This document shows, piece after piece, positions 20,314 through 28,107 of a stretch of DNA of 64,000 bases. The notes under the pieces were generated by a model, which saw nothing but the letters and a program-made list of their open reading frames with translations, was not told where the DNA came from and ran no database searches. Source of the DNA: Bacteroidales bacterium. GTDB lineage: Bacteria > Bacteroidota > Bacteroidia > Bacteroidales > UBA932. Every line of letters begins with the position of its first letter. Position 1 is the stretch's first letter. A program made the translations under genes and the position numbers. The DNA lies in assembly GCA_016285455.1 (NCBI GenBank), contig JAEEQS010000002.1, forward strand, positions 124,001 through 188,000, in the 5' to 3' direction.

Positions 20314-22443
20314 ATGAGCAAATTCCTAAGACTGCACAAGCTTTGTGCTATGGTTATTGTATCGGGTATAATCTCCTTGGCTGCAACTTCTTGCGGCGGA
20401 AGCGGAGATAAAGGAGGCTCCAAGCCAACACCTACTCCGGAACCTACAACAGAGTCTTTAAGCGTTAGCCCAACCGCTGTTACCCTGGCGGGTGGAGCAT
20501 CCACTACAGTAAGCATATCTTCTAATGTTGCCTGGACAGTTAGCGCTTCAACAGGATACACTGTGTCCCCTGCCAGCGGCAGCAACAACGGCAGCGTCAA
20601 GATAACTGCAAGCGCTTCAGCAGCTGGAGGAACTGTAACAATCAAAGGCAAATCCAAAACCGTTACTGTTACCATTAACGCGCCGACTGCTGCAGCCATA
20701 ACGATTACTCCTGAAAGCATTTCCATTCCGGCGGAAGCTGGAAACGGAACCTTTACAATCAACTGCAGCGGAGCCTGGAGCATAACTCTTCCTTCCCCTA
20801 AACCAGCATGGCTGACTAGCGTTACCCCTATGAGCGGAACCGGCAATGCAACGGTTACAGTAAATACAGGCAATTATGCCGGCAAGACTAAAGACCAGAC
20901 ATTCCTTACTGTCAAAAGCGGATCTAACACCAAATATTTCACCATTGCCAAGGAAGCCGCAGCAAATGCCGCTCCTACCAAGCCAACAGGCCTGAAGCCA
21001 ACAGGAAGCGGTGTTGAAATCATTACCACGTTCTCCTGGAACGCCTCTACAGACGCCAACGGAGACAAGATCAAGTACACGGTAATGCTCTCCAAAGACA
21101 ATAGCACCTGGACATCATTTGAAGCCACTGAAAAGACATCTATGATGAACAAGGAGGATCTTGACAAGAACACCACCTATTATTATAAGGTTGTTGCCGA
21201 TGACGGCTATGAAGGAGGAAAGACTGAAAGTGATGTTGTTACATTCACCACCGGAAGCACCAAATCTTACTGGGCAGACGGAGAAGTAAGACTGTATGAG
21301 GTTAATTCAGACGGTTCTGTAACTGAAGTTACCTCTACATCAAGGCCTTTCAAGCTCATTTATACAGGTGACGGCTATACCCAGGATCTCTATAATTACG
21401 GAGGACAGTTCGACAAGGAAGTAGATGCCGGAATCAAAGCCTTGTTTGAGATAGAACCTTACAGATATTACTATAATTACTTTGCAATCTACAAGGTAGC
21501 AGCCTATTCCAACGAGGCAGGCATGAGTGTCGGTTCAACCACCTGGGCAGATGCCAGTACAAAGGTTGATACAAAATTCAAGTGCTCTTGGCAAGGCGGT
21601 AACTCTACCGGCATTGGCTGTGACCTTGACATTGTAATTGAATATGCAGCAAAAGTCCCTGGCATTGGCGCCTCCACATTAGATCAGATTTACACAAACC
21701 TAAGCTGGTCTCCTGTCAGCATTATTATTAATGCAGACCAGTATGCAGGAACAAATATCTGGTCTCGTTTAGGCAACACCGAAGGAATGAGGATGATTTC
21801 CGTAGCACAGACTCCTGCAAGACATCCTTCAACTTCTTCTTACGGAGGATTTGCCTACACTCTCCGCCACGAGTACGGCGGACACGGCATTGGCCTTCTG
21901 GGAGACGAATACGTGTATTACAATACTACTGCTTATCCTCAAGCCAATGAGTCTGGTTTCCGTACATGGCAAAGTTTGGGAGCTTATACCAACACGTATC
22001 TTCCTAACTGGGATTCAGCTAACAGCACCTGGTATTCAACTTCAGATCCTGAGCACTGCAACCTCGGCCTAACGCCAACAATAGATGGAGCCAACTGGAA
22101 GACTTTTGCGGACAAGACGGAATATACAACTTGCAACATCGGTCTTCACGCCGGAAGCGCAATGTACGGAGTAGGTATCTACCGTTCAGAGAATAGCAGC
22201 TGCATGATCAACAACATTCCTCACTTCAACACATTCAGCCGTTGGAGAATCTACTGCCGAATCAAGAAAACTGCAGGAGAAACCCCTTCCGTAGAAGACT
22301 TTATAGCTCACGACTTTGACAAGACCAACAGCTACGGTTCAGCTGCACCATCAACCAAGTCTGCCGCCAACGCTCCGGCTAGAAGATGCGAGGGACCTCT
22401 GCTGATGGATCCTTACCACAAGAAACCTTACAGGCTGAAGTAA
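20314..22443 (+). CDS. M64-family (IgA-peptidase-like) metallopeptidase lipoprotein with BACON-like and FN3 domains
   Basis: A 709-residue predicted surface lipoprotein. Signal peptide with lipobox AATSC (Cys27), then a Thr/Pro linker (KPTPTPEPTTE), two BACON-like beta domains (about 47-130 and 131-215), a fibronectin-III-like domain (about 220-313), and a metallopeptidase domain beginning near SRPFKLIYTGDGYTQ (about 345). The zinc site reads HEYGGHGIGLLGDEY from residue 519: His519, Glu520 and His524, with the downstream GDEY expected to give the third ligand. Spacing between Glu and the second His is three residues, not two. Peptidase_M64 members are called IgA peptidases after one clostridial enzyme; substrate here is unknown. 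Secreted proteolysis next to SusCD and amino-acid catabolic genes is suggestive. Confidence 0.85.
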   Translation: MSKFLRLHKLCAMVIVSGIISLAATSCGGSGDKGGSKPTPTPEPTTESLSVSPTAVTLAGGASTTVSISSNVAWTVSASTGYTVSPASGSNNGSVKITASASAAGGTVTIKGKSKTVTVTINAPTAAAITITPESISIPAEAGNGTFTINCSGAWSITLPSPKPAWLTSVTPMSGTGNATVTVNTGNYAGKTKDQTFLTVKSGSNTKYFTIAKEAAANAAPTKPTGLKPTGSGVEIITTFSWNASTDANGDKIKYTVMLSKDNSTWTSFEATEKTSMMNKEDLDKNTTYYYKVVADDGYEGGKTESDVVTFTTGSTKSYWADGEVRLYEVNSDGSVTEVTSTSRPFKLIYTGDGYTQDLYNYGGQFDKEVDAGIKALFEIEPYRYYYNYFAIYKVAAYSNEAGMSVGSTTWADASTKVDTKFKCSWQGGNSTGIGCDLDIVIEYAAKVPGIGASTLDQIYTNLSWSPVSIIINADQYAGTNIWSRLGNTEGMRMISVAQTPARHPSTSSYGGFAYTLRHEYGGHGIGLLGDEYVYYNTTAYPQANESGFRTWQSLGAYTNTYLPNWDSANSTWYSTSDPEHCNLGLTPTIDGANWKTFADKTEYTTCNIGLHAGSAMYGVGIYRSENSSCMINNIPHFNTFSRWRIYCRIKKTAGETPSVEDFIAHDFDKTNSYGSAAPSTKSAANAPARRCEGPLLMDPYHKKPYRLK

Positions 22444-22464
22444 TTATCTCAGAGATAAATAAAA

Positions 22465-22490
22465 AAAGGGATGCCGAATGGCATCCCTTT
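22465..22490. terminator. Bidirectional intrinsic terminator
   Basis: An 11-bp stem (AAAGGGATGCC / GGCATCCCTTT) with a GAAT loop, preceded by an A-run and followed by T residues. It can serve both the M64 peptidase gene and, on the other strand, gdhA. Confidence 0.92.
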
Positions 22491-22512
22491 ATTATTCAAT
22501 TCGCTGATCGAA

Positions 22513-23856
22513 TTAAATAATTCCCTGCTCCAGCATTGCGGTAGCAACCTTCATAAAGCCGGCGATGTTGGCACCCTTTACATAGTCGATATGACCATCT
22601 GGCTGAGTACCATACTTAACGCACTGCTCGTGGATGCTCTGCATGATGAAGTGCAGCTTGTCGTCAACCTCTTTAGCTGACCAGCTGATGTGGCTTGCGT
22701 TCTGGGTCATTTCCAGACCTGAAGTAGCAACACCACCGGCGTTTACAGCCTTGCCAGGAGCGAAGAGGATGCCGTTGTGCTGGAAATAGTGGATAGCGCC
22801 AGGCTGGCAACCCATGTTGGAAACCTCGCAGCAGCACCAGCAACCGTTTGCCTGAAGCTCTTTGGCGTCGTCCTCAGAAAGCTCGTTCTGGAATGCGCAA
22901 GGAAGAGCGATGTCGCAAGGGATGCTCCAAGCCTTCTTGCCAGGAGTGAACTTAGCCTTCTCTGGGAACTTGGTAGCCATATCCTCAACCTTGTTGCGGT
23001 TAGAAGCACGCATATCAAGCATATAGGCGATCATCTCATCTGTAATGCCGTCTGGAATTTCGCAGACTCCGTCTGGACCGGAGATGGCAACAACCTTTGC
23101 GCCAAGCTCCTTAGCCTTTGTAGCAGCACCCCAGGCAACATTGCCGAAGCCGGAGAGAGCTACCTTCTTGCCTACGATGTCCTTGCCGGCAGTCTGGAGA
23201 AGGTGCTGAGTGAAATACAGGGCGCCGAAACCGGTAGCCTCAGGACGAAGGATAGAACCTCCCCAAGTTGCTCCCTTTCCGGTAAGAACTCCTGTGTTGT
23301 ACTCTCTAGCAAGCTTCTTGTACATTCCATAGAGGAAACCGATCTCGCGGCCGCCTACTCCTACGTCTCCTGCAGGAATATCCTGATCAGGACCAATGCA
23401 CTGCCAAAGTTCAGTCATGAATGCCTGGCAGAAGCGCATGATTTCGTCGTTTGACTTTCCAACTGGATCGAAGTCAGAACCACCCTTTGCGCCACCCATT
23501 GGAAGAGTAGTCAAAGCGTTTTTGAAAGTCTGTTCGAAACCGAGGAATTTCAACATTGAAGGAACCACTGCCTTGTGGAAACGGAGACCTCCCTTGTAAG
23601 GGCCGATGGCGCTGTTGAACTGGATACGATAACCGAGGTTAGTCTGAACTTCTCCCTTGTCGTCTACCCAAGTAACACGGAATGTGAAGATACGGTCTGG
23701 CTCGACCATTCTCTCAACGATTTTTGCCTTTTCGAATTCAGGATGCTGGTTATAAACCTCCTCGATGCTCTCGAGAACTTCCTGAACGGCTTGAAGGTAC
23801 TCATTTTCACCAGGATGCTTTGCAGCCAGGTTAGCCATTATTTCAGCTGTTTTCAT
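22513..23856 (-). CDS. gdhA: NADP-type glutamate dehydrogenase (hexameric)
   Basis: Interconverts glutamate and 2-oxoglutarate plus ammonium. The 447-residue protein is a normal-length hexameric S50-type enzyme. Substrate residues Lys88 (GPYKGGLRFH) and Lys124 (MGGAKGGSDFDP) and the catalytic Asp164 (PAGDVGVGGREIG) are present, as is the Rossmann glycine motif GFGNVAWGA of the cofactor domain. It lies 54 bases downstream of korB on the same strand; korAB uses 2-oxoacids, which fits with glutamate turnover, though a separate gdhA promoter is possible (I see no clear -7 box). Cofactor preference (NADP versus NAD) is assumed from family resemblance. Confidence 0.97.
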   Translation of the reverse strand: MKTAEIMANLAAKHPGENEYLQAVQEVLESIEEVYNQHPEFEKAKIVERMVEPDRIFTFRVTWVDDKGEVQTNLGYRIQFNSAIGPYKGGLRFHKAVVPSMLKFLGFEQTFKNALTTLPMGGAKGGSDFDPVGKSNDEIMRFCQAFMTELWQCIGPDQDIPAGDVGVGGREIGFLYGMYKKLAREYNTGVLTGKGATWGGSILRPEATGFGALYFTQHLLQTAGKDIVGKKVALSGFGNVAWGAATKAKELGAKVVAISGPDGVCEIPDGITDEMIAYMLDMRASNRNKVEDMATKFPEKAKFTPGKKAWSIPCDIALPCAFQNELSEDDAKELQANGCWCCCEVSNMGCQPGAIHYFQHNGILFAPGKAVNAGGVATSGLEMTQNASHISWSAKEVDDKLHFIMQSIHEQCVKYGTQPDGHIDYVKGANIAGFMKVATAMLEQGII

Positions 23857-23910
23857 ATAAGTATGAATGTTTTAAAAATTGGTTTGTTATAGTGTGAATG
23901 TTAATTATTT

Positions 23911-24927
23911 CTATTCTACTGTCCAGGTAGCTCCGCTGTGCAGAAGCTCATCCATATTGTGGATCTTGGCCTTAGCCTTTACTTCATCTAACTGCTCGTA
24001 GATGCTGTCGTCGTAAGTCTTGTCTGCCACATCGCGGATGACACCAAGTGCTACAGGGAAATCAGGACCCTTCATATCCACCAGCATAGAGTGAATGCCA
24101 AAGTTGTTCTCCTTGGAATTGTGCACCAGAAGGTCTTTTTCAGTGATGCCGTTTTCTCCAAGCTTTACTACTTTTAGCTTCAGGCCGTCCAGGATGATTC
24201 CCTTGTCGCGGTCTTTTCCAAAGATCATAGGTTCCCCATCGCGGAGAATAATAGTTCTGTCTGCTCTTACGGCACGGTCAGAAATGTCTGCGTGAGTTCC
24301 GTTGTTGTAGATCATGCAGTTTACGAGCATCTCCATAACGGAAGTTCCGTCGTGCATTGCGGCTCTTACCATAATCTCCTGGTTGAGAGCAAGTTCGCTA
24401 TCAAGGCTTCTGGCAAAGAATGTTCCTCTTGCGCCGAGTACCAGTTCACCTGGAGTGAACGGATACTCTATGGTTCCGTAAGGAGAAGTCTTGGTCACCA
24501 TTCCGAACTTTGAGGTAGGAGAATACTGGCCTTTTGTAAGACCGTAAATCCTGTTGTTGAACAGAATGATGTTAACGTCTATGTTACGCCTTATCTCGTG
24601 GATGAAATGGTTTCCGCCTATAGCCAAGGCATCTCCATCTCCGGTCATCTGCCATACGGAAAGCTTAGGGTTTGCCACCTTCATTCCTGTAGCCAGGGCG
24701 CCGGCTCTTCCGTGGATTCCGTGGAAGCCGTAAGTGTTCATATAGTAAGGGAAACGGCTGGAACAGCCAATACCTGAAACAAACACGAACTGGTCTCTGG
24801 TATATCCCCTCTTCTCGCAGATCTCAGGCATTGCCCTGAGAACGGCTGCAAGAATGGCGTGGTCTCCGCATCCCGGGCACCACTTAACTATCTGGTCGCT
24901 TTTGAAATCTTGCTGTGTGTATTTCAT
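23911..24927 (-). CDS. korB: 2-oxoacid:ferredoxin oxidoreductase, beta subunit (2-oxoglutarate type)
   Basis: Thiamine-pyrophosphate-binding subunit of a 2-oxoacid:ferredoxin oxidoreductase, 338 residues. The N-terminus has the cluster/TPP signature VKWCPGCGDHAIL, and the TPP-Mg motif follows as GDGDALAIGGNHFIHEIRRN with NNRIYGLTKGQYSPTS, the version typical of KorB rather than of pyruvate enzymes. With KorA it forms or uses succinyl-CoA (2-oxoglutarate + CoA + oxidised ferredoxin), in an oxygen-sensitive reaction typical of anaerobes. The gap to korA is 17 bases, so the two are co-transcribed. Substrate assignment to 2-oxoglutarate is inferred from this signature and from gdhA downstream. 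Confidence 0.93.
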   Translation of the reverse strand: MKYTQQDFKSDQIVKWCPGCGDHAILAAVLRAMPEICEKRGYTRDQFVFVSGIGCSSRFPYYMNTYGFHGIHGRAGALATGMKVANPKLSVWQMTGDGDALAIGGNHFIHEIRRNIDVNIILFNNRIYGLTKGQYSPTSKFGMVTKTSPYGTIEYPFTPGELVLGARGTFFARSLDSELALNQEIMVRAAMHDGTSVMEMLVNCMIYNNGTHADISDRAVRADRTIILRDGEPMIFGKDRDKGIILDGLKLKVVKLGENGITEKDLLVHNSKENNFGIHSMLVDMKGPDFPVALGVIRDVADKTYDDSIYEQLDEVKAKAKIHNMDELLHSGATWTVE

Positions 24928-24944
24928 AATAATTCCTCCGCCGG

Positions 24945-26774
24945 TTAAAGTGCCTTTACTGCGTCCACAATCTCGTGAACCATAAACGGCTGACCCTGTA
25001 CTTTATTGAGCTGCAGATACTTGAACTGAGGAAGCTTTGCCCTCAGATAATCTGCAAACTGTCCGCTGTTAAGCTCGCAGACGAGAATCTTCTTGTAGCG
25101 GGCAAATACTTCTGCAGTGTTCTTAGGCAGCGGGTTGATATAATCGAACTGGGCAAAGCCCACGCTCTTTCCTTCTTCCAGAAGCTGTGATGCGGCTGTA
25201 TAAAGATGGCCGTAAGTTCCGCCCCATCCAACCAGCAGCACATCTGCTTCCTTTTCTCCGAAAACCTCGAGTTCTGGAATGCAGTCTGCAACCTTTGCAA
25301 GCTTTGCAGCACGGTTTGCCACCATCATCTCGTGAACTTCAGGATCTGATGAAACAGCTCCGGCAGGACTCTTCTCCAGACCTCCTACCCTATGCTCCAG
25401 ACCCGGCGTTCCAGGAATTGCCCACTTTCTTACGAAAGTCTCAGCGTCTCTCTCAAAAGGCTTGAACTTGCCATCGCATTCGCTTATGATCGGAGGATTG
25501 ATTGCAGGATAGTCGCTCATAGAAGGAATCTTCCACGGCTCGCTTCCATTGCCTAAATAACCCTCTGACAGGAAGACTACTGGCATCATATGCTCCATAG
25601 CGAATTTTGCTGCGTAGAAAGCTGCCCTGAAGCAATCTGAAGGAGTGCGGGCTGCCATTACCATAACAGGGCACTCGCCGTTTCTTCCGTAAAGAGCCTG
25701 AGCAAGGTCTGTCTGCTCAGTCTTGGTTGGAATACCGGTGGAAGGGCCGCTCCTCTGGACGTCAACAACAACCAGTGGAAGCTCAGCGATGACAGCCAGT
25801 CCAAGAGCCTCGCTCTTAAGCGACAGGCCAGGGCCGGAAGTCGTGGTAACAGCCATATTGCCGGCATAAGCGGCTCCGATGGATGTACAGATTCCGGAAA
25901 TTTCGTCTTCGCACTGCATTGTCTTGACTCCCAGATTCTTGTGAATAGCAAGTTCTTCCAGGATTGCTGTTGCCGGGGTAATAGGATAAGATCCTACGAA
26001 CATAGGCCTTCCACTCTTTTCAGAAGCGGCAATAAGGCCCCAAGCCGTTGCCTGATTTCCGTTGATGCTGCGGTAAACGCCTTTCTCCAGCTTAGCCGGT
26101 TCAACGGTGTAAGTGTTTCCTATCGCGTGAGTATTGTGTGCATAATTGTAGCCATCGTTGAGTACCTTGATATTAGGCTCAATAAGATCAGGTTTCTTGG
26201 CAAACTTCTTCCTCAAGTACTCCTCCGTAAAATGCAGCGGACGGTTGAACATGAAATAGCACATTCCCAAGGTGAAGATGTTCTTGCACCTTACAATGGA
26301 TTTAATGTCCATTCCGCTGTCTTTCAGACTCTCCTTGGTAAGGGAGGTGATAGGAGCCCAGATAATGTTATAGTCCTGAAGATTAAGTTCTTCAATAGGA
26401 TCCATTGTCTTGAAGCCGGCCTTCTGAAGACCTTGCTCGTCAAAGGAATCCTGATCCAGAATAATGCTTCCGCCAGGTTTTGCAAACTTGGCGTTGGCCA
26501 TAAGTGCGGCAGGGTTCATAGATACTAGAACGTCTGCAAGATCTCCTGGAGTCTTGACATCGCTCTGGCCTATATGCACTTGAAAACCGGACACACCTGA
26601 TACGGTGCCCTGTGGAGCCCTGATTTCAGCTGGATAATCCGGGAATGTGGAAATTTCATTTCCGTACAGCGCAGAAGCATCTGCAAACAGAGTTCCGGTG
26701 AGCTGCATTCCGTCTCCGGAGTCTCCGGTGAAGCGGATTACCACATCTTTTACGTCAACCACTTTACGTTCCAT
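24945..26774 (-). CDS. korA: 2-oxoacid:ferredoxin oxidoreductase, fused gamma-alpha subunit
   Basis: A 609-residue chain that joins the gamma domain (about 1-190, starting VVIRFTGDSGDGMQLTG) to the alpha domain (about 220-609, starting GNQATAWGLIAASEKSG with the FVGSYPITPATAILEELA substrate/CoA segment and TTTSGPGLSLKSEALGLAV). This gamma-alpha fusion is usual for Bacteroidota and many anaerobes. It forms an alpha/beta complex with KorB; electrons go to ferredoxin. It is first in the korA-korB(-gdhA) unit and has a well-spaced promoter 58 bases upstream. Confidence 0.94.
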   Translation of the reverse strand: MERKVVDVKDVVIRFTGDSGDGMQLTGTLFADASALYGNEISTFPDYPAEIRAPQGTVSGVSGFQVHIGQSDVKTPGDLADVLVSMNPAALMANAKFAKPGGSIILDQDSFDEQGLQKAGFKTMDPIEELNLQDYNIIWAPITSLTKESLKDSGMDIKSIVRCKNIFTLGMCYFMFNRPLHFTEEYLRKKFAKKPDLIEPNIKVLNDGYNYAHNTHAIGNTYTVEPAKLEKGVYRSINGNQATAWGLIAASEKSGRPMFVGSYPITPATAILEELAIHKNLGVKTMQCEDEISGICTSIGAAYAGNMAVTTTSGPGLSLKSEALGLAVIAELPLVVVDVQRSGPSTGIPTKTEQTDLAQALYGRNGECPVMVMAARTPSDCFRAAFYAAKFAMEHMMPVVFLSEGYLGNGSEPWKIPSMSDYPAINPPIISECDGKFKPFERDAETFVRKWAIPGTPGLEHRVGGLEKSPAGAVSSDPEVHEMMVANRAAKLAKVADCIPELEVFGEKEADVLLVGWGGTYGHLYTAASQLLEEGKSVGFAQFDYINPLPKNTAEVFARYKKILVCELNSGQFADYLRAKLPQFKYLQLNKVQGQPFMVHEIVDAVKAL

Positions 26775-26831
26775 AAAAAATATTAACGATTCGGGTGTAG
26801 AAATACTTTCAATTATTCATTAAAATATTTC

Positions 26832-26863
26832 CAAATATAGGTAATCTTTCAACGATGAGCAAC
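26832..26863 (-). promoter_or_regulatory. Promoter of korAB (GTTG-N20-TATATTTG)
   Basis: On the minus strand a GTTG -33 element (26860-26863) precedes a perfect TATATTTG -7 box (26832-26839) with a 20-base spacer, giving a leader of about 50 bases to korA. Confidence 0.7.
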
Positions 26864-26911
26864 AAAATCCGCTCAATTTTTAAACAACCTCATCAACACC
26901 CCAATAAAACA

Positions 26912-26939
26912 AATACGGTCTGGCGAACCAAACCGTATT
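26912..26939 (-). terminator. Intrinsic terminator of the nadK-uppS-bamA-skp operon
   Basis: AATACGGT pairs with ACCGTATT, with an inner TGG/CCA helix after one C-A mismatch and a CGAA loop. On the minus strand it is followed by a U-rich tract (TTGTTTTATT). It lies 26 bases after the second skp gene. Confidence 0.75.
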
Positions 26940-26965
26940 GAAAAATATCTTCTATGCTTGTTAGT

Positions 26966-27517
26966 TTACTGAATCTGGGTTGGTTGAGTTTTACTTGCAG
27001 GGATACCCAACTCTGCCTTAACCAAAGGAAGCAGGTTAACAGTATTGGCATCATCTATATAGACAAGAGCTCCGGAAGCCAGGTCTATTACATATGCAAG
27101 ACCTTGAGCCTTAGCCACTTTCTCTATAGCCTCAAATGCCTTTTTCATAACCGGCTCCATCAGAGTATTCTGGCGAGCGGTGAAATCCTGCTCTGCCTGC
27201 TGCTGGAACTGCTGGATGCGCTGGATGATGCTGTTGATTTCATCTTCCTTAGTCTTCTTGATAGACTCGTTCCAGGTAGCTGCTTTCTCGTTGTATTCCT
27301 TAACTTTTGCCTGATAGTCGTTCTGCATGGAATTCAAGGTCTCCTGAAGCTCCTTGCCAAAAGCCTGAAGCTTGGTGTAAGCCTCGTCTCTCTCAGACAT
27401 AAGAGCTACAACTTCCTGTGAATTGATATGCCCAAGTTTCTGGGCAAGAACTTTTGTAGGCATGAAGGCTGCTCCGGCAATTAAGGCGGCAGCCAGCAAG
27501 ATGATTGTCTTCTTCAT
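26966..27517 (-). CDS. Skp/OmpH-family periplasmic chaperone (second copy)
   Basis: A 183-residue OmpH/Skp-like protein, the periplasmic chaperone that carries unfolded outer-membrane proteins to the BAM complex. It has a signal peptide (to about residue 25, KVLAQ), a first beta strand (KLGHINSQEVVALM), a long charged coiled coil (about 45-125: QNDYQAKVKEYNEKAATW), and the C-terminal AKAQGLAYVIDLASGALVYI strand typical of the family. Its position as the last gene of a bamA operon supports the role. A tandem paralogue lies 28 bases upstream. Confidence 0.93.
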   Translation of the reverse strand: MKKTIILLAAALIAGAAFMPTKVLAQKLGHINSQEVVALMSERDEAYTKLQAFGKELQETLNSMQNDYQAKVKEYNEKAATWNESIKKTKEDEINSIIQRIQQFQQQAEQDFTARQNTLMEPVMKKAFEAIEKVAKAQGLAYVIDLASGALVYIDDANTVNLLPLVKAELGIPASKTQPTQIQ

Positions 27518-27545
27518 AATTGTATATACTTTTAGATTTGTTATT

Positions 27546-28076
27546 CTAGTTGATTGTAGGATAGAGGCTTATAACCTTTGAAGAAAGATCCGCATCGCTA
27601 GCTGCATAAACTACGCCTTCTGTAGTTGCAATGTCTATGATCAGCATATAGCCGCCGTCTTCAGCAACTTTGTCTATTGCTTTCTGAACCTTTTCCTTTA
27701 TAGGATCCAAAAGCTCCTGACTCTTCTTCTGCATCAGGCCGTCCTGTCCAAAATACTGCTGCTGCTTCTGCTTTGCAGCCTTTTCCTTGGAGATAATCTG
27801 CTCTTCCTTAGCCTGCCTCTGGGCAGCGCTCAGAGAAGCCTTCTGTTTCTGATAATTGTTGTAGAGAGTCTCTATTTCGGAAAAGTCTTTCTTTACCGCT
27901 TCCTGATACTGTTTGCCCAGAGCCTCAAGCTTTTCTGAAGCAACCTTGTACTCCGGAATCGCGGCAAGTATGGTTTCCGTATTCACATAGCCGCATTTCT
28001 GCGGAACATTCTGCGCTGCTGCCCCAAGGCAGATCAACGATGCCAATGCAAGAACCACTAACTTTTTCATATTCAT
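27546..28076 (-). CDS. Skp/OmpH-family periplasmic chaperone (first copy)
   Basis: A 176-residue Skp-like protein next to bamA. Signal peptide to about residue 21 (GAAAQ), the strand CGYVNTETILAAIPEYK, a Lys/Glu/Gln-rich coiled coil (about 45-115, including the Q-rich KQKQQQYFGQDG), and the closing EDGGYMLIIDIATTEGVVYA. It is the more canonical of the two tandem copies. An ATG two codons downstream (MKKLVV) is an equally good start. It begins 31 bases after bamA. Confidence 0.94.
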   Translation of the reverse strand: MNMKKLVVLALASLICLGAAAQNVPQKCGYVNTETILAAIPEYKVASEKLEALGKQYQEAVKKDFSEIETLYNNYQKQKASLSAAQRQAKEEQIISKEKAAKQKQQQYFGQDGLMQKKSQELLDPIKEKVQKAIDKVAEDGGYMLIIDIATTEGVVYAASDADLSSKVISLYPTIN

Positions 28077-28107
28077 TTAATTTTAAAGTAATTGTCTAAT
28101 GTTTTTT

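Noticed and set aside
20250-20873. A 207-codon minus-strand frame rich in Val, Leu and Thr opposite the M64 peptidase gene
   Set aside because: Looks membrane-like only because the opposite strand codes Thr/Ala/Gly repeats in the BACON-like domains.
22777-23454. A 225-codon plus-strand open frame opposite gdhA
   Set aside because: Antisense shadow of gdhA, which has intact catalytic residues; nothing supports expression.
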